This document shows, in pieces, positions 1 through 6,584 of a stretch of DNA of 54,243 nt. The position numbers and the translations under genes were made by a program. This stretch comes from Myxococcales bacterium (GTDB lineage: Bacteria > Myxococcota_A > UBA9160 > SMWR01): NCBI GenBank assembly GCA_022561775.1, contig JADFQO010000018.1:1-54243 (forward strand). The letters run 5' to 3'. Under the pieces are notes generated by a model, which was given only the letters and a program-made list of their open reading frames with translations, made no database searches and was not told where the DNA came from. How positions within the stretch are numbered: position 1 is the stretch's first letter; every line of letters begins with the position of its first letter.

Positions 1-57
1 CTCGCTGCGAACCGATGCCAATCGTTGGAACGGGGTCAACTATTCAACAACGTCCCC
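1..57. repeat. REP-like inverted-repeat element, cut by the left window edge
   Basis: Positions 32-57 read GGGGTCAAC...ACGTCCCC, identical to the right arm of the complete element at 12350-12439. Positions 1-31 match the reverse complement of that element's loop with a few substitutions, so this copy has its loop in the opposite orientation. The other arm lies outside the window. It sits about 60 bases upstream of the small lipoprotein-like gene. Confidence 0.8.
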
Positions 58-116
58 GCACACCGCACAATTGCGATTTGCTAGGATGCGCTCGCTCGTG
101 TACGGGGAGACGCCGC

Positions 117-449
117 ATGACGATATCGGCCAATCACCGAAAAGCCGCGTTGCTTCTGAAGGGCGCTCTGCTCGTGGCGCTTCTCGCGGTCGCCGCGATT
201 TCAATCTCGTGCGCGGATACGCGCACAACGCGGATGGATGCCTGGCGGGGGCACCCGATCGAGGAGTTGATCATTCACTGGGGGGCCCCGAACGGCACCG
301 CGAAGCTCAAAGACGGCCGCAAGGTCTACACCTGGATCTCGGTGTACAGCTTGGGCCGCAACTATCGGTCGACGTTCACGACTTCGAAGGAAGGCATCAT
401 CGAAAGCTGGTCGTACCACGACGCCGCCATACCCGGCAGACCCAAGTGA
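117..449 (+). CDS. Small exported, lipoprotein-like protein of unknown function
   Basis: A 110-residue protein. Residues 8-31 form a basic-then-hydrophobic export signal ending in SISC at Cys32; this resembles a lipobox but lacks the usual Leu at -3, so lipidation is uncertain. The mature part has a WRG...IEELI..WG.P pattern (about residues 43-58), then a KDGRKVYTW segment and a late Gly-Ile-Ile-Glu-Ser-Trp stretch. That layout is like small SmpA/OmlA-type periplasmic lipoproteins, but I cannot name a family. ATG117 was chosen over an in-frame ATG at 15 because GGGGAG lies just upstream of it and because the longer start would put the repeat element inside the coding region. It converges on the next gene. 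Confidence 0.7.
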   Translation: MTISANHRKAALLLKGALLVALLAVAAISISCADTRTTRMDAWRGHPIEELIIHWGAPNGTAKLKDGRKVYTWISVYSLGRNYRSTFTTSKEGIIESWSYHDAAIPGRPK

Positions 450-537
450 CTTCAGGGCGGGTCAAACGCTCAGAGACCCGCTGATCGGAGCGGGGTCCGT
501 CCTCGAGCCGCGATCGTCGTAGCGGGCGATGACCTCC

Positions 538-1482
538 TCAGCCAAGCCAATCGGCGATCGCCTCGATCACGGTCGGGTGGATCAGGTAACCCGCGCCGTG
601 GTGGGGGTTCGAGCTGCCGTGTCGGACCGCGAGGTTGTAGATGCGGTGGTCTTCGATCGATTCGATCAGGCCGTGTTCGAGCATCCCGCGGTAGTCGTCC
701 CGGACGCTTCGGTCGTGCGAGATGTAGTCGCCCACCGCGGCCAGATTGATCCACTCGCGGATGTTCGCGGGATAGCGCCGCGCACCCGATGCGCGATGGC
801 CCTTGAGGATTTTCTGGATGGTGGGATTGCCGAGCGGACAGCCGAGCGTGATCCAGCGCGTGAGCTTGTGGCCGGTCTCGAAGACATCCCGGTGCTCCGC
901 GTAGTGGGAGAGCTTCCAGAGGTTGTCGTAGGCGATCAGGGTCCCGAGGCTGTGACTCACGAGCAGGACGTCATCGCCCGCGAATAGCGCGGGCTCGAGG
1001 ATCTCCGTGAGCCTCCAACGCACGCGGCTGCCGAAGTCGCTTTCGGGATTCCAATACTCGCGCAGGTCGGGTGCCGCCAACGCGATCGCGCGCGCGCCCA
1101 GACCGAGCCAGGCCATCGGTTCCGCGACCAGATTGGCAAACGTCGCCGCGAGGTTGCTCTGTCCCGGGGTGTTCTCGTAGTTCTCCCTGCCGCGCTCGCC
1201 GAGGAACTCTGACGCTTCGAACTGCCGAAGTGCATCGAGACAGCGCCGCCGGTCGGCGATATCGGCCTCGCGATCGTAGGGGCCCCTTCGATCCCGCAGA
1301 TACTCATTCGAGGCGTCGCCGAAATACGCGAACGCACGCAGGCAGGACTCGAATCGAGCTCTTGCCTCGACACCGCGATCGCGCTCGAGTCCGTGGGCGA
1401 TCGCTTCGACCCAGGTCCGCTCGAACACGTCTTTTTCGGGTTTGAAGCCCCTGCCGTGAACCAGGATGATGCGCTTGGCCAT
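538..1482 (-). CDS. Alpha/beta-hydrolase fold protein
   Basis: A 314-residue protein that begins with a beta-strand and an HGRGFKP loop at residues 9-15, the oxyanion-side signature of alpha/beta hydrolases. The nucleophile elbow is SHSLG with Ser178 as the likely nucleophile, preceded by a hydrophobic strand (DVLLV). Candidate acid and base are in the GDYISHD and NPHHG segments near the C-terminus. There is no signal peptide, so it is probably cytoplasmic. The start is ATG1482, which has GGAG upstream (GGAGAGCGTG then ATG); the frame stays open further upstream without a better site. The substrate is unknown; a lipase- or esterase-like activity is possible. It is convergent with the small gene at its 3' side. 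Confidence 0.8.
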   Translation of the reverse strand: MAKRIILVHGRGFKPEKDVFERTWVEAIAHGLERDRGVEARARFESCLRAFAYFGDASNEYLRDRRGPYDREADIADRRRCLDALRQFEASEFLGERGRENYENTPGQSNLAATFANLVAEPMAWLGLGARAIALAAPDLREYWNPESDFGSRVRWRLTEILEPALFAGDDVLLVSHSLGTLIAYDNLWKLSHYAEHRDVFETGHKLTRWITLGCPLGNPTIQKILKGHRASGARRYPANIREWINLAAVGDYISHDRSVRDDYRGMLEHGLIESIEDHRIYNLAVRHGSSNPHHGAGYLIHPTVIEAIADWLG

Positions 1483-1721
1483 CACGCTCTCCAAATCACC
1501 ATGCCGCCTCGCCTCGAAGACCCTTGTAGGCGACGCAGCGTCCGGTTTCAAGCGCCGAAACCGCAGTCGACGCGTTATGCTCGCGTCGCCTGAGAAAACG
1601 CGCTACCGGGTGCGATTGCTCGGGAGCGTTTGTCTGCGCCCGAACGGCGGTGCAGCGCTGACCGGGTTTCTGCGCTCAGGAACGTGTTCATCAAAGACTT
1701 GCCGCGTCTGGAGAACCCGAA

Positions 1722-2657
1722 ATGGGAAACTTCGATCAGCTGATCGAAGCAGCGATCGAGCACTTGCGCGGGCGCCTGCTCGCGCGAGGCTGGAGTTCGA
1801 CGGAGATCGGAGAACTCTCCGGACGGATCGAAAGCCTCAATTTCCCGGGCCTGCTCGCGGTGCTCGGCACCGGAAAGAAGCGCTCGGGGTTGCTCGGCGC
1901 AGAGCTGCTCCGCGCCGCCGCGCAGGACGCCGCGTTCGAGGCTTTTGTCGACGAGGGGCTCGAGCCGGGAACCGTTCAGTACGTTCTCGAGGAGGTTCTT
2001 CGTCGACACGTTTCGTTGTCGGAACTTTCCGTGCGCGAATCGGAAGGCGACAAGAACAAGCAGGAGCTGTTCGAAAAGGGCGTCTCGGCGCTCGCGAGGC
2101 GCAGCGGGTTGGCGCTTTCGCTCGATCAGACGGAGCGCATCGCACTCCTGCTCGCCGAGGGGGAGTTCTACCGCGACATCGGCAGCGCGACCGCGGCCAC
2201 CCTTTCGACCGTGCGCGGGCTGCCGCTCGCGGTGGCCGAGGACATCCGCTGGTCTCCGCGCGCGGTTCGATTGTTGTTTGCACTGATGCGAGACCTGCGC
2301 GGCACGCCCGTTTCAGCCTGGAAGGTCTTCGCGGAGCTGCGCGGCGGTCACCTCGATGACCCGCCCGCAGTGCTGACCCACACCTTGAGGACCCTCTACG
2401 CGACCGCCTCGATCGCGGCGATCTCGGAAATGATCCGAACGCTGCTCGCGAAGGACAACGAAACGTTCCGACTCGCGGTGGTCCTCTACGCCCGCTCCGG
2501 GGGCATCCCGATCGAGGATGCCGACCTCGACGTGTTGCGCGACTCGGCCTTCAACAGGGACGACCCGGACCTCGGTCCGACCCTCGCCCGCGCGATCGAA
2601 CGCCTCGAAGGACACCTCGGCCGAAATTTCCTGATCGGCGCCCTCGAGCGCCTGTAG
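1722..2657 (+). CDS. Conserved-looking soluble protein of unknown function
   Basis: A 311-residue protein, mostly alpha-helical by composition and rich in Leu, Ala, Glu and Arg, with no signal peptide, membrane segment or catalytic motif that I recognise. Residues 1-95 form a helical block with repeated acidic and leucine positions; the remainder looks like a second helical domain with TPR/HEAT-like spacing but no clear repeat consensus. ATG1722 follows GGAG at a good distance. It converges on the GAF gene with only 30 bases between stop codons. Codon use is like that of the neighbours, which supports a real gene. The function is open. Confidence 0.75.
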   Translation: MGNFDQLIEAAIEHLRGRLLARGWSSTEIGELSGRIESLNFPGLLAVLGTGKKRSGLLGAELLRAAAQDAAFEAFVDEGLEPGTVQYVLEEVLRRHVSLSELSVRESEGDKNKQELFEKGVSALARRSGLALSLDQTERIALLLAEGEFYRDIGSATAATLSTVRGLPLAVAEDIRWSPRAVRLLFALMRDLRGTPVSAWKVFAELRGGHLDDPPAVLTHTLRTLYATASIAAISEMIRTLLAKDNETFRLAVVLYARSGGIPIEDADLDVLRDSAFNRDDPDLGPTLARAIERLEGHLGRNFLIGALERL

Positions 2658-2687
2658 TCGCGGACGCGATCGGGATGTGGATGGTAT

Positions 2688-3383
2688 TCACACCCCCGCC
2701 GAAACTTTGGATTCAGCAGATTCGCGCGAGGCGTAGAGGGCCGTAGCCGCGTGGCTGGCGAGCAGATCGAAGAGCTGCAGATCGATCGGTTCGACACCGG
2801 GCTTCTGCACGAGCAAGCCAAAGATGGCAATGACACCGGTGACCTCTCCGTCGAGGACCAGAGGCACGCAGGCCGTGAGCCCCACCTCCGGAGCTGCGAG
2901 ATCGTCTCGGTTCTCGCCGCTGACGACAAAACGTTCGACGCCGGCAACGGCCTTCCCGATCACACCGCGGTCCGCCTCGATTCCGGCGACGATCTGCCCC
3001 AGGCGCTCGGGCTCCATTCCAACCGCACCGACCACAGACCAAGCCGAATCCGGGTTCCGCTCGAGGATCGCCAGCTCCTCCGAGCCGATCAGGTTGATGA
3101 TGATCTCCTCGATGACGGAGATCACCTCCTGCCGATCGAGCGTCGAGTGCAGCCGGTAGCTGGCCACATACAGGTTCGCGAGATCGTTGTTCTGCTTCTC
3201 GATCTCAGCGTAACGCTCGTTGAACCTAAGACTCTCCGTTTCGATTGAAGCGACCTTGTCTTCGAGCGCGGCCGTGATCTCACGGAGTCTTTCGTTCTCA
3301 CGCAGGAGTTCTTGCACGTACTGCCGCGTTTTGTCGTGCACTTGAAAGACATAGTCGTCCGGGCTCCCGTCGCCGCGTGCCAT
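2688..3383 (-). CDS. Coiled-coil plus GAF domain protein
   Basis: A 231-residue cytoplasmic protein. Residues about 15-65 are a heptad-rich coiled coil (VQELLRENERLREI onward). Residues about 75-215 fit a GAF domain: a helix with LDRQEVISVIEEII, then GSEELAILE, a segment GVIGKAVA, and a hydrophobic VPLVLDGEVTGVIAIF strand-loop-strand. GAF domains bind small ligands or mediate dimerisation; no output domain is attached, so it may act as a partner of another regulator. ATG3383 is the likely start because AGGAG lies five bases upstream; the GTG at 3389 overlaps that site. It lies downstream of the PilZ-DUF4388 gene on the same strand (83-base gap) and may be co-transcribed with it. Confidence 0.85.
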   Translation of the reverse strand: MARGDGSPDDYVFQVHDKTRQYVQELLRENERLREITAALEDKVASIETESLRFNERYAEIEKQNNDLANLYVASYRLHSTLDRQEVISVIEEIIINLIGSEELAILERNPDSAWSVVGAVGMEPERLGQIVAGIEADRGVIGKAVAGVERFVVSGENRDDLAAPEVGLTACVPLVLDGEVTGVIAIFGLLVQKPGVEPIDLQLFDLLASHAATALYASRESAESKVSAGV

Positions 3384-3466
3384 CTTCACTCCTATTCGAG
3401 CTCAGCGTTTCCGAACTCAGTCTCAGATCCTATTCCGCTGAGCGTCCTACCTTTTTCTTGCTCATT

Positions 3467-4780
3467 TCAACGCTCGATGCTCACGACACCGGATTCGATC
3501 AGCTCGATGACCGTCTTGTAGATTTGCGCATCACTGCAAGCGAGCATGTCGAGCATCGCACCGAGCGGAAAGCCCATGCGCGCGTGCTCCGCGACCTCGC
3601 GGCCGACTTCGTCGAGCGTGGACACGACGGCGTCGAAGCGCTCGTCATCCACGGCGAAGGTCACGTCCGGATCGAAGCCACTCAGGTCGAGCAGGGCGAG
3701 TTCGTCGCGGGCTATCACAGCCGCGAGCACGGCCGGCACGAGCGGAAGCCGCTCGCGAATCCCGTCCATCGGCTCCGCCTCGGGTCGAAACTCGAACTGC
3801 GCATCGGCCCAGGTGAAGAGTCGATCGAACGCTTTGGTGCCGGAAAGCAGACCCATCGTCACGTAGAGGATCTCGCCATCCTGGTAGGCGATCTTTCCGC
3901 GTTCGTCGCCGCGCGTAAGGCACAGCGTGCCCGAGTTCAACACACTCGTGAAGGTTTCGAGCACGGTTTCGAGTGGGGTGTCTGCGAGAGAGCCCGAGAC
4001 GGTCGCTAGCGAGCGCGCGTGGTGGAAGCTGCGGAGGTCGTCGATGAAATGCGCGACCTCGTCGATACGCCCGATGTCGTAGACGAACCGCAGACCCACG
4101 GCCATCACGCCATCGTCGCAGTGCGTCTGGTTCGCGATGCAGCCGTCGAGTTCGATCTTCTCGCCGGTACCGGGATGCTCTATGACCACGCGCAGATCCG
4201 TTACATCGGCAAGGTCCACACCTGGAAGCAGCGCGAGCATGCCGTTCTGGCTCACGTCGGTCATCTGGGCGGAGAGCCATCGACCCTGGATCTCGAGCAG
4301 CACGGACGCTAGTGCGGGATAACGCGGATCGGCGCGCGGAAACTCGGGGTTCGGCGGGAGAGCGTAGTGCAGTTGGATTTCACTAACGCGCTCGATGCGC
4401 TCGCGCAGCTCAACGGTCGGCTCGCGGAACTGGACCGAGACGCCCGGAGCGGCCCCCGCGCTCGCAATCGGCGCGGGCAGCGAACCGACGACCTCGCCGT
4501 CGAGATCGAAGCGGGTCTCACAGAAGGGGAGTTCGAACGTCACCCGCACGGGCTGCCCGGGCGGCAGGCGGTCGAGGGTGGGGACGAAGACCGCCCCGGC
4601 AAAGAGCTCCCGCGCGAAGGCCTGCTGAAACTCGTCGCGCGTCGGATAGCGTACGGAAAGGCCCACCGCGCCCTCGCGCCCCGCTTTGGGCTCCGAGAGG
4701 CCCTCTCCGCCCTTCTCGTGCTGTTTCGGCACCACCCCTCCGCTCCCCCCCAGGCGCTGGGCGCCTGCACCATCCCCCAT
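3467..4780 (-). CDS. PilZ-PilZ-DUF4388 signalling protein
   Basis: A 437-residue cytoplasmic protein with a modular layout. Residues about 40-130 resemble a divergent PilZ domain (VGLSVRYPTRDEF... LPPGQPVRVTFELP). Residues about 150-250 are a second PilZ-like domain (MTDVSQNGMLALL...GLRFVY). Residues about 258-345 match DUF4388, the PatA N-terminal-like domain (SGSLADTPLETVLETF, a KIAYQDGEILYV strand and WADAQFEFRPE). The C-terminal 90 residues are helical and may form a small winged-helix-like end. PilZ domains often bind cyclic di-GMP, but I see no clean RxxxR motif, so nucleotide binding is doubtful. DUF4388 fusions are typical of deltaproteobacterial signalling and gliding proteins. GTG codons near 4732-4738, behind GGAGG, are alternative starts. 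Confidence 0.85.
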   Translation of the reverse strand: MGDGAGAQRLGGSGGVVPKQHEKGGEGLSEPKAGREGAVGLSVRYPTRDEFQQAFARELFAGAVFVPTLDRLPPGQPVRVTFELPFCETRFDLDGEVVGSLPAPIASAGAAPGVSVQFREPTVELRERIERVSEIQLHYALPPNPEFPRADPRYPALASVLLEIQGRWLSAQMTDVSQNGMLALLPGVDLADVTDLRVVIEHPGTGEKIELDGCIANQTHCDDGVMAVGLRFVYDIGRIDEVAHFIDDLRSFHHARSLATVSGSLADTPLETVLETFTSVLNSGTLCLTRGDERGKIAYQDGEILYVTMGLLSGTKAFDRLFTWADAQFEFRPEAEPMDGIRERLPLVPAVLAAVIARDELALLDLSGFDPDVTFAVDDERFDAVVSTLDEVGREVAEHARMGFPLGAMLDMLACSDAQIYKTVIELIESGVVSIER

Positions 4781-4825
4781 CGGCCAAACAGCCCCCTGGA
4801 TACATGCATATAGCTGGGGATAGGT

Positions 4826-4850
4826 GGGGACGTTGTTGAAAATTGAATTA
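4826..4850. repeat. Half copy of the REP-like repeat
   Basis: GGGGACGTTGTTGAA at 4826-4840 matches the outer arm of the 12350-12439 element; the inner half has diverged and no second arm follows. It lies in the 78-base gap between the stop of the nitroreductase-like gene and the start of the PilZ-DUF4388 gene. Confidence 0.65.
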
Positions 4851-4858
4851 GGGCCGGT

Positions 4859-6430
4859 TCAGTCGCCCGGGCCCAGCATCGTGAGGTGGATCGCGGCCTC
4901 GCGTTGGCCGTCGAGGCCGAGGAGGCGGTTCAGGTCATCGTCGAGGAAGGCGGCGAGGTTGCGCGCCGAGAGGCCCGCGGACTCGGCGGCGAGATAGATG
5001 CGTTGGCCGATCGCGCCGGACTCGACCAGCATGTCGCGGTAGCGGCGCGTGCTCGCCAGTGCGCGATCCTCGCCGAGCCGAGCCACCATCAACACGCCCA
5101 CCGCGGCGGTGCCCGCCTTCTCCTGTCCGAGACAGACGCGCGTGAAGTCGCCGACCAGAGATCCGGTTCGATGCGTGACCAACTGGTGGTGGTCGGGGTC
5201 GTAGCGGTAGAGGCCGGGTTCGAGCGCCTCGACGCGGTGGACGACGAGGTAGAGGTCGACATTTTCGCTCCGCGCGAGCGCGGCGTGCCCGTGAGCCATT
5301 TCGAGGATGTGGCCGAGATCTGCGAGCGAGAGCCTTCCCGATTCGAAGCGCGCGGTCGATCGCCGGATCTGGATGGCGTCTTCGAGCTTCAGCGCGGGAC
5401 CCGCCGCAGGCGCGGGCAACGCGAGGCTCGGCCCGAGGGAGCGCGGCGCTACATCCTTCGGCATTGCAAACCGCGCCAACGCCTCGCCCGGCGGGGTGAG
5501 CCTCGTGGCCGCGTGGTAGCGCTCGCTGATCGGTCCGCGCGCGGTGAATGCGGGCGTGCGCTGCGCTTCGACCCAGACCCGCGGCGGTTCGGCTTTTGCG
5601 TCACGCGCCGGGCCCGGCAGCCCGATCGCGTGAACCGAGCAGACCGCCTCCTCGACGCCGTCGATCGCGAGCAGGTCGTTCAAGAGATCGTCGCGAAATG
5701 CGAGCAAGTCGCGCTGCGCGAGCCCCGCCGATGCGGCAGCCAGACGCAGGTTTTCGCCGATGTGTCCGCTGTCGATCAACGCGTAGCGGTAGCCGCGATT
5801 CGCGTAACGCCACGAGTAGCGCGCGAACACGTTGGTGAGCAGGATCGTCGCAGCCGCGCCTTCGACCGACGCGGGCGATTCGATCGCGTCCGCCAGACGC
5901 AGCGGCTCGAACCCCGCTGCAACTTCGACGAGACGCTGCTGCGCGACCTCGTAGTAGTAGACGCCCGGCGCGAGACCCTGCACGCGCGCGGCTGCGACGT
6001 ACACCTCGCCCGAGTAGAGCGCGCCCGCCGAGGGCGCCGCGCGCCGGGCCGGCCCCTTTCCGCCGGGTGGGGCCGTCATCGTGATGCCGTTGGTGAAGTG
6101 GAGCAGCCGGCCGAGCTGCGCGAGCGTGATCGCGGCGCCGCCAAAGCCCGCCGCGGGCGCCCACAGCCGCACGATCTCCGCGAGCGTGCGCGCGGGCTCA
6201 TCGACCCACTCGGGAAGCGCGACGCGCCGCTTGCGCGGGTAGGGCTTGTGGTCGGGTGGCGGACCGCTCAGTCTCGGCCAGCGCACGCCGAGCGCGCCGA
6301 GTCGCGTGTTACGGGTCGCTTGGTGGATGTCAAATCGCTCAGGCGTGGACTTCGCCGCGGAGATCTTCCCCGCGAGCAGCGCTGCGGCGCCGGCCAGCAA
6401 GCGGAAGAAACTGCGTCGATCGGTTCGCAT
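4859..6430 (-). CDS. SagB/ThcOx-family dehydrogenase with two nitroreductase-like domains and a Tat signal
   Basis: A 523-residue flavoprotein-like enzyme. The N-terminus carries a twin-arginine signal (RRSFFRLL at residues 5-12, then an Ala/Leu-rich stretch), so it is probably folded with FMN and exported to the periplasm. Two tandem nitroreductase-fold halves follow, about residues 65-290 and 335-515. The second begins with the family hallmark IQIRRSTARFESG; both have a LYLVVH/VYVAAARV strand, a gly-x-tyr-x-tyr segment and a late QRIYLAAESAGL or ENLRLAAASAGL helix. SagB/ThcOx enzymes oxidise heterocycles or other small substrates with FMN; single-domain forms are commoner, and no azoline-forming partner is nearby. 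It lies downstream of the mtrAB-like genes on the same strand, but a repeat element separates them, so co-transcription is uncertain. ATG6430 is used. Confidence 0.85.
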   Translation of the reverse strand: MRTDRRSFFRLLAGAAALLAGKISAAKSTPERFDIHQATRNTRLGALGVRWPRLSGPPPDHKPYPRKRRVALPEWVDEPARTLAEIVRLWAPAAGFGGAAITLAQLGRLLHFTNGITMTAPPGGKGPARRAAPSAGALYSGEVYVAAARVQGLAPGVYYYEVAQQRLVEVAAGFEPLRLADAIESPASVEGAAATILLTNVFARYSWRYANRGYRYALIDSGHIGENLRLAAASAGLAQRDLLAFRDDLLNDLLAIDGVEEAVCSVHAIGLPGPARDAKAEPPRVWVEAQRTPAFTARGPISERYHAATRLTPPGEALARFAMPKDVAPRSLGPSLALPAPAAGPALKLEDAIQIRRSTARFESGRLSLADLGHILEMAHGHAALARSENVDLYLVVHRVEALEPGLYRYDPDHHQLVTHRTGSLVGDFTRVCLGQEKAGTAAVGVLMVARLGEDRALASTRRYRDMLVESGAIGQRIYLAAESAGLSARNLAAFLDDDLNRLLGLDGQREAAIHLTMLGPGD

Positions 6431-6481
6431 GGCTTTGCGGAACTCCGCGTCAAACTGTGTAAAAGTTAGCGGACAACCGAT

Positions 6482-6574
6482 GGGGACGTTGCTGAATATT
6501 CACCCCGCTCGGCTCCGTCGCGGGTCCCCAAAACAGTAGGGGACAGGCGGGGACATTGGTAACGATCACTCCCC
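6482..6574. repeat. Degenerate REP-like repeat cluster
   Basis: Positions 6482-6506 (GGGGACGTTGCTGAA...CACCCC) and 6549-6574 (GGGGACATTGG...CTCCCC) are two diverged copies of the arm seen at 12350-12375. Between them 6524-6544 is a perfect GTCCCC/GGGGAC hairpin. The cluster fills the gap between the SagB-like gene and the end of the mtrB-like gene. Confidence 0.65.
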
Positions 6575-6584
6575 GAACGGTGCG

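Noticed and set aside
1466..2359. Plus-strand open frame of 297 codons overlapping the start of the 1722-2657 gene
   Set aside because: It is Arg-rich and has no domain; the frame starting at 1722 has a ribosome site and balanced composition.
4886..6469. Plus-strand open frame of 527 codons opposite the SagB-like gene
   Set aside because: It is Arg/Ala/Val-rich without any domain, while the minus strand encodes a clear nitroreductase-fold protein; high GC opens opposite frames.
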